Shown piece by piece: positions 1 to 5,269 of a DNA stretch of 5,269 nucleotides. The position numbers were made by a program, and so were the translations under genes. The notes beneath the pieces were generated by a model that was not told the origin of the DNA, did no database searches, and worked only from the letters and a program-made list of their open reading frames with translations. Within the stretch, counting starts at the first letter, position 1; each line of letters opens with the position of its first letter. The DNA comes from an uncultured Phascolarctobacterium sp. Its GTDB lineage: Bacteria > Bacillota > Negativicutes > Acidaminococcales > Acidaminococcaceae. The stretch spans positions 1 to 5,269 of the forward strand of contig USBV01000110.1 of NCBI GenBank assembly GCA_900553055.1, given 5' to 3'.

Positions 1-53
1 GCAAGCTGCGCCATCCGAGCCGCAGCAAAAAGCTGAAGGACTTTTTGGAATAG
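1..53 (+). CDS. C-terminal end of an unidentified upstream gene (partial)
   Basis: Reading from base 3, 16 codons end at a TAG (51-53) and give KLRHPSRSKKLKDFLE, a basic, lysine-rich tail. The codons (CTG, CGC, AAG, AGC) resemble those of the genes downstream. This frame is preferred over frame 2, which would run to a TAA at 62-64, because that stop lies inside the tRNA promoter. The fragment is too short to assign a family. It could be the tail of a nucleic-acid-binding or modifying enzyme, but that is only a guess from its charge. A gene on the other strand, or no gene, is also possible. Confidence 0.35.
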   Translation, partial: KLRHPSRSKKLKDFLE

Positions 54-55
54 GC

Positions 56-84
56 TTGACATAAGCTCCTACATATAATAGAAT
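56..84 (+). promoter_or_regulatory. sigma-70-type promoter of the tRNA gene
   Basis: A perfect -35 box TTGACA (56-61) is followed, after exactly 17 bases, by TAGAAT (79-84), a 5/6 match to the -10 consensus. A perfect TATAAT at 74-79 also exists but sits only 12 bases from the -35, which is too close. Transcription should start near 91, about 15 bases before the mature tRNA, as expected for a short tRNA leader. Confidence 0.75.
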
Positions 85-106
85 AATACTGTTGAGTTGT
101 TATCGT

Positions 107-181
107 GGGCCTATAGCTCAGTGGTAGAGCCGCCGGCTCATAACCGGCTGGTCGTAGGTTCGAACCCTACTGGGCCCACCA
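107..181 (+). tRNA. tRNA with CAU anticodon, probably tRNA-Ile2 (lysidine type), otherwise elongator tRNA-Met
   Basis: The full cloverleaf can be folded by eye. The acceptor stem pairs 107-113 with 171-177 (one U-G pair). The D stem is GCTC 116-119 with GAGC 127-130, around a short 7-base loop. The anticodon stem is GCCGG 132-136 with CCGGC 144-148, around loop CTCATAA, with anticodon CAT at 139-141. The variable loop is five bases, and the T arm is GTAGG/CCTAC around TTCGAAC. Discriminator A178 and an encoded CCA (179-181) follow. The first acceptor pair is G-C, not the C-A mismatch of initiator tRNA, so it is not tRNA-fMet. Acceptor pairs C4-G69 and C5-G68, known recognition pairs for the lysidine synthetase TilS in E. 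coli, are present, and the T arm resembles Firmicute tRNA-Ile2. Such a tRNA would decode AUA once C34 is modified. Default software may label it Met. Confidence 0.93.
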
Positions 182-210
182 ACCTTAACTTTATGCGAAC
201 CTTATAAATA

Positions 211-239
211 AAACGCAGGTCTTATGGCCTGCGTTTTTT
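211..239 (+). terminator. rho-independent terminator after the tRNA
   Basis: An 11-bp stem pairs 211-221 with 226-236 around the loop TTAT. Its core ACGCAGG (213-219) pairs perfectly with CCTGCGT (228-234), and there is one T-G pair near the loop. The 3' arm runs into six consecutive T (234-239). The terminator lies 30 bases after the tRNA CCA end, so the tRNA appears to be a single-gene transcription unit insulated from the efflux operon. Confidence 0.88.
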
Positions 240-274
240 ATTGCGCTTTTAGTGGTGCTTAGTGCAGTTTTTTC

Positions 275-303
275 TTGCAGGATGGGGAATGAAACTGTAT
301 AAT
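275..303 (+). promoter_or_regulatory. likely promoter of the efflux operon
   Basis: A perfect TATAAT (298-303) lies 17 bases after TTGCAG (275-280), which matches only three of six bases of the -35 consensus. A weak -35 with a perfect -10 would suit a promoter that depends on, or is tuned by, a regulator. Transcription would start near 310, leaving an untranslated leader of about 120 bases before the adaptor start. The rest of 240-432 is AT-rich, and I find no convincing gene in it. Confidence 0.6.
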
Positions 304-317
304 ATAGAATGTATAAC

Positions 318-339
318 TAGACTGATGAGTCTATTTTTT
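318..339 (+). promoter_or_regulatory. 16-bp inverted repeat with T-run: candidate operator or weak attenuator
   Basis: TAGACT (318-323) and AGTCTA (328-333) are perfect inverted repeats around GATG and are followed by TTTTTT (334-339). The site begins 15 bases after the -10 box, right at the start of the expected transcript. As DNA, it has the size and position of an operator for a dimeric repressor of the TetR or MarR type, the classes that usually control RND pumps. As RNA, it is a 6-bp, AT-rich hairpin with a U-tract, so a weak intrinsic terminator is possible. No regulator gene is present in the window. Confidence 0.45.
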
Positions 340-408
340 GCTTGAAGATTAATATTTTTGTAATTAACCATAATGAGCATATTTGGCGAGGACGTAGTTT
401 GCGTCTAG

Positions 409-424
409 TATAGGAGTATAGGAG
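409..424 (+). promoter_or_regulatory. duplicated ribosome-binding site of the adaptor gene
   Basis: The octamer TATAGGAG occurs twice in direct tandem (409-416 and 417-424). The second GGAG (421-424) lies 8 bases before the ATG at 433, ideal Shine-Dalgarno spacing, and fixes that ATG as the start. The first copy is 16 bases away, too far to serve this start directly. Confidence 0.8.
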
Positions 425-432
425 CGTGCAGC

Positions 433-1551
433 ATGAATTTACAAAATAAAAAGGTTAAGATAGTTCTGGGCATTTTGCTTGCCGTGTGTTTGATTGTATC
501 CTACCGAATTTATAGTAACGTACAAAAGGATAAGGCGAGAGCCGAAAAAATGTCGCGTGTGAAGACGGTTGCTGTTACCACTGGTCATGCTAGCCGTCAA
601 ACGATTATTCCCACTATGCGCTTTAGCGGCAGCCTGGATCCGGAATGGCAGGCCGAGGTAGCAGCCAAGGTTGATGGTCGCTTGGAAAAGGTGTATGTAA
701 AAGAGGGCGACCGCGTTACCAAGGGCCAGGTGCTGGCTATTTTGGAGCAAACTGACACAGATGCCAACCTGCTTAATGCTCGCGGTAGCTATTTGGACGC
801 TCAGGCTAACTTTAGCAAGGCTGAGCGCGATTTGGTGCGTTACGAAAAGCTTTTTGCAAATGGTGCTGTTTCTGAGCAGGTTGTAGATAATTATCGCTTT
901 GCCCGTGAGAATGCTGCTGCTAAACTAGAGGCCGCTCGTGGCACTTTGCAGGGTATGGAATCTAAGTCTGCAGGCACCATTTTAATTGCTCCCTCCGATG
1001 GCATCGTGGCCAAGCGTTATTACCAAGAAGGCTACTACGCTAAGGCTGGCACGGCAATTTTTTCTGTTGCTGATATCAGCATGCTTAAAACTGTGATTCA
1101 TATTCCCGAAGGTCAGGTAGCAGGCGTGGCCGTGGGCAACGAGGCACAAATTAAGCTGCCCGCATATCCCGATAAAAAAATCGTGGGCAAAATCACCCGC
1201 ATCGCACCTGTGGCCGACCAGCCTTCTCACACCTTTGCGGCGGAGGTTAGCGTGGATAACAGCCAGGGACTTTTGGCTGGCGTATATGCCAATGTGTACC
1301 TCACGGCGCAGCCGCGCGAGAACGTGCTCACTGTGCCGCTGCACACCATTGTTATGCGTGATGACCAGCAGACGATTTTCGTAGCTGATAAGGACGGCAT
1401 CATCCAACGTAAGGTGCTCGTAGTGGGCTTTACCGATGATAAATATGCCGAAATCATTAGTGGCATAACGGAGGAAGACCTGATTGTAGTGGAAGGCCAG
1501 AACAAGCTGCGCGAGGGCGTGAAGATCAAAATGGAAAAGGCTGGTAAATAA
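433..1551 (+). CDS. RND efflux periplasmic adaptor subunit (HlyD/AcrA-type membrane fusion protein)
   Basis: Complete 372-residue adaptor that links an RND permease to an outer-membrane channel. Residues 8-28 form one hydrophobic segment that should anchor the protein in the inner membrane, with the rest in the periplasm. Cys19 lies inside this segment without a proper lipobox (the preceding residue is Val), so it is probably not a lipoprotein. The first lipoyl half is at about 75-107 (VKEGDRVTKGQ at 89-99). The alpha-helical hairpin is at about 108-178, and the second lipoyl half at 181-214 (APSDGIVAKRYYQEG). The beta-barrel is at about 215-293 and the membrane-proximal domain at 294-372. 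The hairpin tip has R136, L140 and S147 in the R-x3-L-x6-S pattern known from AcrA and MacA as the TolC-docking motif. Length is near the family norm (AcrA is 397). It has a good Shine-Dalgarno and is first in the operon, 2 bases before its permease. The substrate cannot be read from the sequence. Confidence 0.93.
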   Translation: MNLQNKKVKIVLGILLAVCLIVSYRIYSNVQKDKARAEKMSRVKTVAVTTGHASRQTIIPTMRFSGSLDPEWQAEVAAKVDGRLEKVYVKEGDRVTKGQVLAILEQTDTDANLLNARGSYLDAQANFSKAERDLVRYEKLFANGAVSEQVVDNYRFARENAAAKLEAARGTLQGMESKSAGTILIAPSDGIVAKRYYQEGYYAKAGTAIFSVADISMLKTVIHIPEGQVAGVAVGNEAQIKLPAYPDKKIVGKITRIAPVADQPSHTFAAEVSVDNSQGLLAGVYANVYLTAQPRENVLTVPLHTIVMRDDQQTIFVADKDGIIQRKVLVVGFTDDKYAEIISGITEEDLIVVEGQNKLREGVKIKMEKAGK

Positions 1552-1553
1552 TT

Positions 1554-4500
1554 ATGATTGGTACATTTATTAAACGGCCCGTATTTACCACCATGTTCGT
1601 TTTGCTACTGGTGGTTTTCGGCATCCGCTGTTATCCGGAAATAGGCGTTGATTTGAACCCGGACGTGGATTTGCCCATTGTTAGCGTGCGTGTGCGCTAT
1701 GATGGCGCTTCCCCGGAGGAAATGGAAACGCTGGTTACGAAGCCGATTGAAAACCGCGTCAGCCAGGTTTCCGGCATTAAGACGCTGTCCTCAACTGTCT
1801 TAGAGGGTTATAGCGAAACTGTTTTGGAGTTTGATTTGGGCGTGGACCCCCAGCAAAAGGCGAGTGAGGTGCGCGAGAAGGTTTCCAGTATCCGCAAATC
1901 CTTGCCCGATGATATTGATGAGCCGACGACGCAAACAGTTGACTTGAACGCGCGTGCTATTGTGGCGTGGACCTTTTCCTCCAGCTCTCGCTCCCGTGGC
2001 GAAATTCGCCGTATTATCGAGGATAATATCAAGGACGAGCTGCAGATGGTGGAGGGCGTTTCCGAGGTTACGGTCGTTGGCGCCAGCCAGCGCTGCATTC
2101 GCATTGTGCTGAAGCCCGAAAAGCTGCAGGAATATGGTATTTCCTACCAAACCGTGCGCGACACTATTAATAAAAACAATTACAACACCCCCGGTGGCAA
2201 GGCGCGCAGCCAGGAAATGGAAATCACGGTGCGTACATTGGCTAAGTATAATACCGTGGATGATATTAAGCAGGTGGTTGTGGCCAATCATAATGGTCGC
2301 CCCGTGTATATTGGTGAAGTGGCTGATGTGCTCGACGATTGGGAGGACGAGGATACCTTTGCCAGCGCTAACGGCGAGCCCAGCGTGCTGGCCTTTGTGC
2401 GCAAGCAGTCTAAAACCAATACTGTAGACGTAACCGATAATGTTAATAAAAAGATGGAGCAGCTGCGCCAGTCTAATTTGCCGCCCGATATTACGATGGA
2501 AAAGGTGCGCGACCAATCCAAATATATTCGCGATAATATTGCGGACGTGTGGAACACGATTATTTTCGGTGGCTTCCTCGCGCTCTTAATTACCTATATG
2601 TTCCTGCGTAATTTCCGCGCTACTATTGTAGGTGGCTTGTGTATTCCGACGGCGGTTATTTCCACCTTCTTCATGATGAAGGTTATGGATTTTACGCTGA
2701 ACAATATGTCCTTGATGGCCTTGTCCTTGGCGATTGGTATGCTTATCGACGACGCCATCGTTGTTATTGAGAATATCTTCCGTCATATTGAAATGGGCAA
2801 AACGCCCTTTGTGGCCGCCAAAGAGGCTACGGAGGAGCTGACACTGGCAATTTTGGCGACCTCATTCGTTATGTTCGCCGTATTCGTGCCCATAGGCAAT
2901 ATGGGCGAAATCGTAGGCCAGTTCTTTAAGCAGTTCGGCTTGACGGTTGCCTTTGCAATTGCTTTTTCAACTTTAGTTGCCTTTACGCTCACGCCAATGG
3001 TATCCGCTTATTGGATTAAGGCCGAAAGCGAGGAGGAGAGCGCCAAAACGCGTAACAAGTATTTGCAAATTGTGCTGGATAAATTTGAGGCGGGCTTCCA
3101 AAGCGTGCGCGAGATGTATAACAGCATGATGAAATGGTGCCTTGATAGGCCCAAGAAGGTTGTTATCGTAAGCGTTTTGAGCTTGGGCATTAATCTACTC
3201 TTACTGCCCTTCGTCGGCACGGAGTTTACGCCGACCTATGACTCCGGCGAGTTCACTGTGAACGTGAAGGCGCCCATTGGCAGCAGTCTGCAAAAGACGG
3301 TGGAGCTGGCTACGCCCCTGCAGCAATATATCAGCAATCTGCCCGAGGTAAAGATTGTGGCGCTGAATATTGGTAACGGTCGTAACCCTGTTAACCAGGG
3401 CTCCTTGGATATTCGCTTAAAGCCCTCCGACGAGCGCGACCGCAGCATGCAGCAGATTATGGATGAGCTGCGCGCAAAATTTGGTAATACGGAAGGACTC
3501 AAGGTTTCCGTTGTGTCCAACCAAGGCGGTGGCCGTGGCGATAGCCGTCCCGTGCAGATTGGTCTGCGTGGCAATAATATTAAAGAGTTAAAGAAATATG
3601 CGCTGGACTTGGCCGATAAGCTGAAAACTGTACCCGGCGCTACGGACGTGGATATTTCGGACTCCGAGGAGGAGCCGGAGGTTATCGTGCGCTTGGACCA
3701 CGCCAAGGCAAGCCAGCTGGGCCTGGATGCCACTGAGGTGGGCAAGGTTGTGCAAATGGCCTTTATGGGCAAGAGCACCTCTAACAGCTATACCATCGGC
3801 GATAACGACTACGATATTATTTTGCAGATGCCGCTGGCAGAGCGCAATGATATCAATGCAGTAGCTAATTTGCGCGTTTCTAATAGCAGTGGCACCTTTG
3901 TGCGCTTGGGTGATATTGCGACGATCAAATATGGCAGCGGTCCGACGCGTATCGAGCGCGAGGATAAGCAGCGCCAAATCGTGGTTTATGCTAACACGGT
4001 TGGTATTTCGCCCGGTGATTTGATTAATAGGGCGAAGACGGAGTTCATCCCCGAGCTGAATATGCCTGCTGGCTATAATTATAAGATGATTGGCCAAGCC
4101 GATAATATGGCGCGCTCCTTTAGGGAGATTGCCAAGGCGGTAATTTTGGCGATTGTTATGGTATATATGACGCTGGCAGCGCAGTTTGAAAGCTTTTCGC
4201 AGCCGCTGATTATTATGGCGTCCCTGCCGTTTGCGATTATTGGCGCGGTGCTGGGCCTTTTGGTAGCGGGGCAGACGGCCAATATGATGAGTATGATTGG
4301 CTTTATTATGCTGCTGGGCTTGGTTACAAAGAATGCAATTTTGCTTTTGGACTATGCTAATCAGGCGCGTGAGCATGGCATGGGCCTTAAGGAGGCTACG
4401 CTGGAGGCGTGCTCGCTGCGCTTGCGCCCGATTTTTATGACGACGCTTTCCACGATTTTGGGCATGATGCCGATTGCCTTGGGCATTGGCGAGGGTGCGG

Positions 4501-4637
4501 AGCTGCGCCAGTCCATGGGAGTGGTATTGGTGGGCGGCCTTACCACCTCCACGATGCTTACCTTAATTGTAATTCCGCTATTGTATTTGCTCTTTGAGGA
4601 TTGGAAGCTGAAGCATTATCAGCCGAAGGGAGAGTAA
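1554..4637 (+). CDS. RND efflux permease, inner-membrane subunit (AcrB / HAE-1-like)
   Basis: Complete 1027-residue proton-driven transporter, the usual size (MdtC is 1025, AcrB 1049). It starts with the typical short amphipathic stretch and FIKRPVFTTMF. TM1 is at about 10-29, TM2-6 at 335-488, TM7 at 534-553 and TM8-12 at 862-1013. Two large periplasmic porter/docking regions lie at about 30-333 and 554-860, the standard internal duplication. Proton-relay residues are present: D399 and D400 in TM4 (GMLIDDAIVVIEN), K926 in TM10 (LLGLVTKNAILL) and R958 before TM11 (LRPIFMTT). The DDAIVVIEN form fits drug/amphiphile (HAE) pumps better than heavy-metal CzcA pumps. The start lies 2 bases after the adaptor stop, with only a weak AAGG (1537-1540) upstream, so translation is probably coupled to the adaptor. 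No TolC gene follows. The family is certain; the substrate (drugs, bile acids, lipids or other) is not determinable here. Confidence 0.96.
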   Translation: MIGTFIKRPVFTTMFVLLLVVFGIRCYPEIGVDLNPDVDLPIVSVRVRYDGASPEEMETLVTKPIENRVSQVSGIKTLSSTVLEGYSETVLEFDLGVDPQQKASEVREKVSSIRKSLPDDIDEPTTQTVDLNARAIVAWTFSSSSRSRGEIRRIIEDNIKDELQMVEGVSEVTVVGASQRCIRIVLKPEKLQEYGISYQTVRDTINKNNYNTPGGKARSQEMEITVRTLAKYNTVDDIKQVVVANHNGRPVYIGEVADVLDDWEDEDTFASANGEPSVLAFVRKQSKTNTVDVTDNVNKKMEQLRQSNLPPDITMEKVRDQSKYIRDNIADVWNTIIFGGFLALLITYMFLRNFRATIVGGLCIPTAVISTFFMMKVMDFTLNNMSLMALSLAIGMLIDDAIVVIENIFRHIEMGKTPFVAAKEATEELTLAILATSFVMFAVFVPIGNMGEIVGQFFKQFGLTVAFAIAFSTLVAFTLTPMVSAYWIKAESEEESAKTRNKYLQIVLDKFEAGFQSVREMYNSMMKWCLDRPKKVVIVSVLSLGINLLLLPFVGTEFTPTYDSGEFTVNVKAPIGSSLQKTVELATPLQQYISNLPEVKIVALNIGNGRNPVNQGSLDIRLKPSDERDRSMQQIMDELRAKFGNTEGLKVSVVSNQGGGRGDSRPVQIGLRGNNIKELKKYALDLADKLKTVPGATDVDISDSEEEPEVIVRLDHAKASQLGLDATEVGKVVQMAFMGKSTSNSYTIGDNDYDIILQMPLAERNDINAVANLRVSNSSGTFVRLGDIATIKYGSGPTRIEREDKQRQIVVYANTVGISPGDLINRAKTEFIPELNMPAGYNYKMIGQADNMARSFREIAKAVILAIVMVYMTLAAQFESFSQPLIIMASLPFAIIGAVLGLLVAGQTANMMSMIGFIMLLGLVTKNAILLLDYANQAREHGMGLKEATLEACSLRLRPIFMTTLSTILGMMPIALGIGEGAELRQSMGVVLVGGLTTSTMLTLIVIPLLYLLFEDWKLKHYQPKGE

Positions 4638-4638
4638 T

Positions 4639-4642
4639 GGAG
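4639..4642 (+). promoter_or_regulatory. ribosome-binding site of rnhC
   Basis: GGAG lies 8 bases before the ATG at 4651 and begins one base after the permease stop codon (4635-4637). It decides the rnhC start: the other nearby ATG (4637-4639, overlapping the stop) reads only four codons before TGA. Confidence 0.75.
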
Positions 4643-4650
4643 TTATATTG

Positions 4651-5269
4651 ATGACTAAACTAACAGATAAAGAGTTCAAGGCTTATTTGTCCGAGGTTCA
4701 TCGTAAGATAAGTGAAGTCCTTGATATCACCAAAGAAAAGGATATCAACTACGGTCACCAATTTGTTATAGAGCTGTGTCAGGCTAAATTAACCTTGAAC
4801 ATTTATAATGGTAAAAAGGGCTTGACCTATGTGTTTAGCGGCGATAGCGCGCTCGAATCTAAGGTGCGGGAGCTGCTTGGCGAGAGCAGAAACAGCTCTG
4901 CTGGCGGAGGCTATTCTGCTAAGCTTAGCGATGTAGCAGGTGGCGCCGCAAGCGCGTCCGCTCACGCCGCTGCCCCCGCAGCGACTGCGCTGCCGCGCGG
5001 CAAGTGGGCCGGCAGCGACGAGTCCGGCAAGGGCGACTTCTTTGGCCCGCTCGTCGTTTCCGCGGTGGTTGTTGATGATGGCACCGCCGCAAAATTGGCC
5101 GCTGCCGGCGTAAAGGACTGCAAGCTGCTCAGCGACAAAAAAATTTTGGAGCTGGAGGACGTAATCAAGGCTAATGTCATCGACTTTAGTGTGCTGGAGC
5201 TAAAGCCCAAGGTGTATAACCTGCGCTACGCGCAGGTTATGGCGCAGGGCGGCAAGCTCAACCAGCTTT
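4651..5269 (+). CDS. rnhC: ribonuclease HIII, N-terminal 206 residues (cut by the window edge)
   Basis: RNase HIII is a cytoplasmic enzyme that cuts the RNA strand of RNA/DNA hybrids, acting on R-loops and primers. The signature GSDESGKGDFFGPLVVSAV (121-139) is diagnostic: D123 and E124 are the first two of four acidic metal-binding residues (D97 and E98 in the Geobacillus stearothermophilus enzyme). The other two aspartates should lie just beyond the window. Residues 1-80 form the TBP-like substrate-binding domain that separates RNase HIII from RNase HII, including the strand-rich stretch FVIELCQAKLTLNIYNGKKG (38-57). Residues 83-117 are a low-complexity Ala/Ser/Gly linker, unusually long: the catalytic Asp comes 26 positions later than in the Geobacillus protein. 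Upstream codons are AT-rich and shift to GC-rich from the linker onward. The gene starts 13 bases after the permease stop with no visible promoter or terminator between, so read-through from the efflux operon is likely. Reading frame is open to the last base. Confidence 0.94.
   Translation, partial: MTKLTDKEFKAYLSEVHRKISEVLDITKEKDINYGHQFVIELCQAKLTLNIYNGKKGLTYVFSGDSALESKVRELLGESRNSSAGGGYSAKLSDVAGGAASASAHAAAPAATALPRGKWAGSDESGKGDFFGPLVVSAVVVDDGTAAKLAAAGVKDCKLLSDKKILELEDVIKANVIDFSVLELKPKVYNLRYAQVMAQGGKLNQL
5216..5240. repeat. perfect 11-bp inverted repeat inside rnhC
   Basis: ATAACCTGCGC (5216-5226) and GCGCAGGTTAT (5230-5240) are exact reverse complements around the loop TAC, coding for YNLRYAQVM of RNase HIII. 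No T-run follows, so it is not an intrinsic terminator. It may form an mRNA hairpin or be a coincidence of codon choice. Confidence 0.6.

Noticed and set aside
74..79. Perfect TATAAT in the tRNA promoter region
   Set aside because: It is only 12 bases from the perfect TTGACA. TAGAAT at 79-84, with 17-base spacing, is the better -10 box.
107..181. tRNA as an integration site for a mobile element
   Set aside because: No integrase gene, no repeat of the tRNA 3' end and no foreign genes occur in the rest of the window.
373..408. Possible 11-codon leader peptide upstream of the adaptor, starting MSIFGED
   Set aside because: There is no Shine-Dalgarno before its ATG, it shows no run of regulatory codons, and its stop only happens to fall just before the duplicated RBS.
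475..495. Possible lipoprotein signal around Cys19 of the adaptor (LAVC)
   Set aside because: The residue before Cys is Val rather than Gly, Ala or Ser, and hydrophobic residues continue after the Cys, which fits an uncleaved membrane anchor.
1800..2516. Long open frame on the minus strand inside the permease gene, and similar ones at 3236-4376
   Set aside because: These are antisense shadows of a well-supported RND gene. Their translations are rich in His, Asn and Arg, have no recognisable domain, and lack Shine-Dalgarno sites.
4991..5002. 12-bp palindrome TGCCGCGCGGCA in rnhC
   Set aside because: It is short, in a GC-rich coding stretch with biased Ala/Arg/Gly codons, so it is likely chance.
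4962..5210. Minus-strand open frame of 82 codons opposite rnhC
   Set aside because: It lies antisense to the diagnostic RNase HIII motif, and its Ser/Ala-rich translation is explained by the GC-rich linker and catalytic region on the + strand.

Overview
The window holds a tRNA gene, a two-gene RND drug-efflux operon and the first part of a ribonuclease HIII gene, all on the + strand. It reads as core or near-core chromosome. There is no sign of a phage, transposon, CRISPR array or toxin system.

Organism: RNase HIII with an N-terminal TBP-like domain is typical of Firmicutes. The efflux adaptor carries the R-x3-L-x6-S hairpin-tip motif used to dock TolC-type outer-membrane channels, and an AcrB-type RND permease also needs an outer membrane to make full sense. 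The combination points to a diderm Firmicute, most likely Negativicutes (the Veillonella / Selenomonas / Phascolarctobacterium side of the tree). This is an inference from gene content; no species marker such as rRNA is present.

Layout: bases 1-53 are probably the last codons of an unidentified upstream gene. A consensus promoter (56-84) drives a CAU-anticodon tRNA (107-181), probably the lysidine-modified tRNA-Ile2, followed by a strong intrinsic terminator (211-239). The non-coding stretch 240-432 contains a second promoter with a perfect TATAAT box (275-303). Just after its expected transcription start lies a perfect 16-bp inverted repeat followed by a T-run (318-339), a candidate operator or attenuator. 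A tandemly duplicated ribosome-binding site (409-424) follows. The periplasmic adaptor (433-1551) and the inner-membrane RND permease (1554-4637) are 2 bases apart and should be translationally coupled. rnhC begins 13 bases after the permease stop and runs off the right edge; no promoter or terminator separates it from the pump genes.

How the parts work together: the permease takes substrates from the inner membrane or periplasm using proton motive force, and the adaptor connects it to an outer-membrane TolC-like duct that must be encoded elsewhere. RNase HIII removes RNA from RNA/DNA hybrids and has no evident functional link to efflux, so its position is probably only shared transcription. 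I see no previously undescribed system here. The most testable points are the palindrome at the pump promoter, the duplicated Shine-Dalgarno, and the long Ala/Ser-rich linker in RNase HIII.
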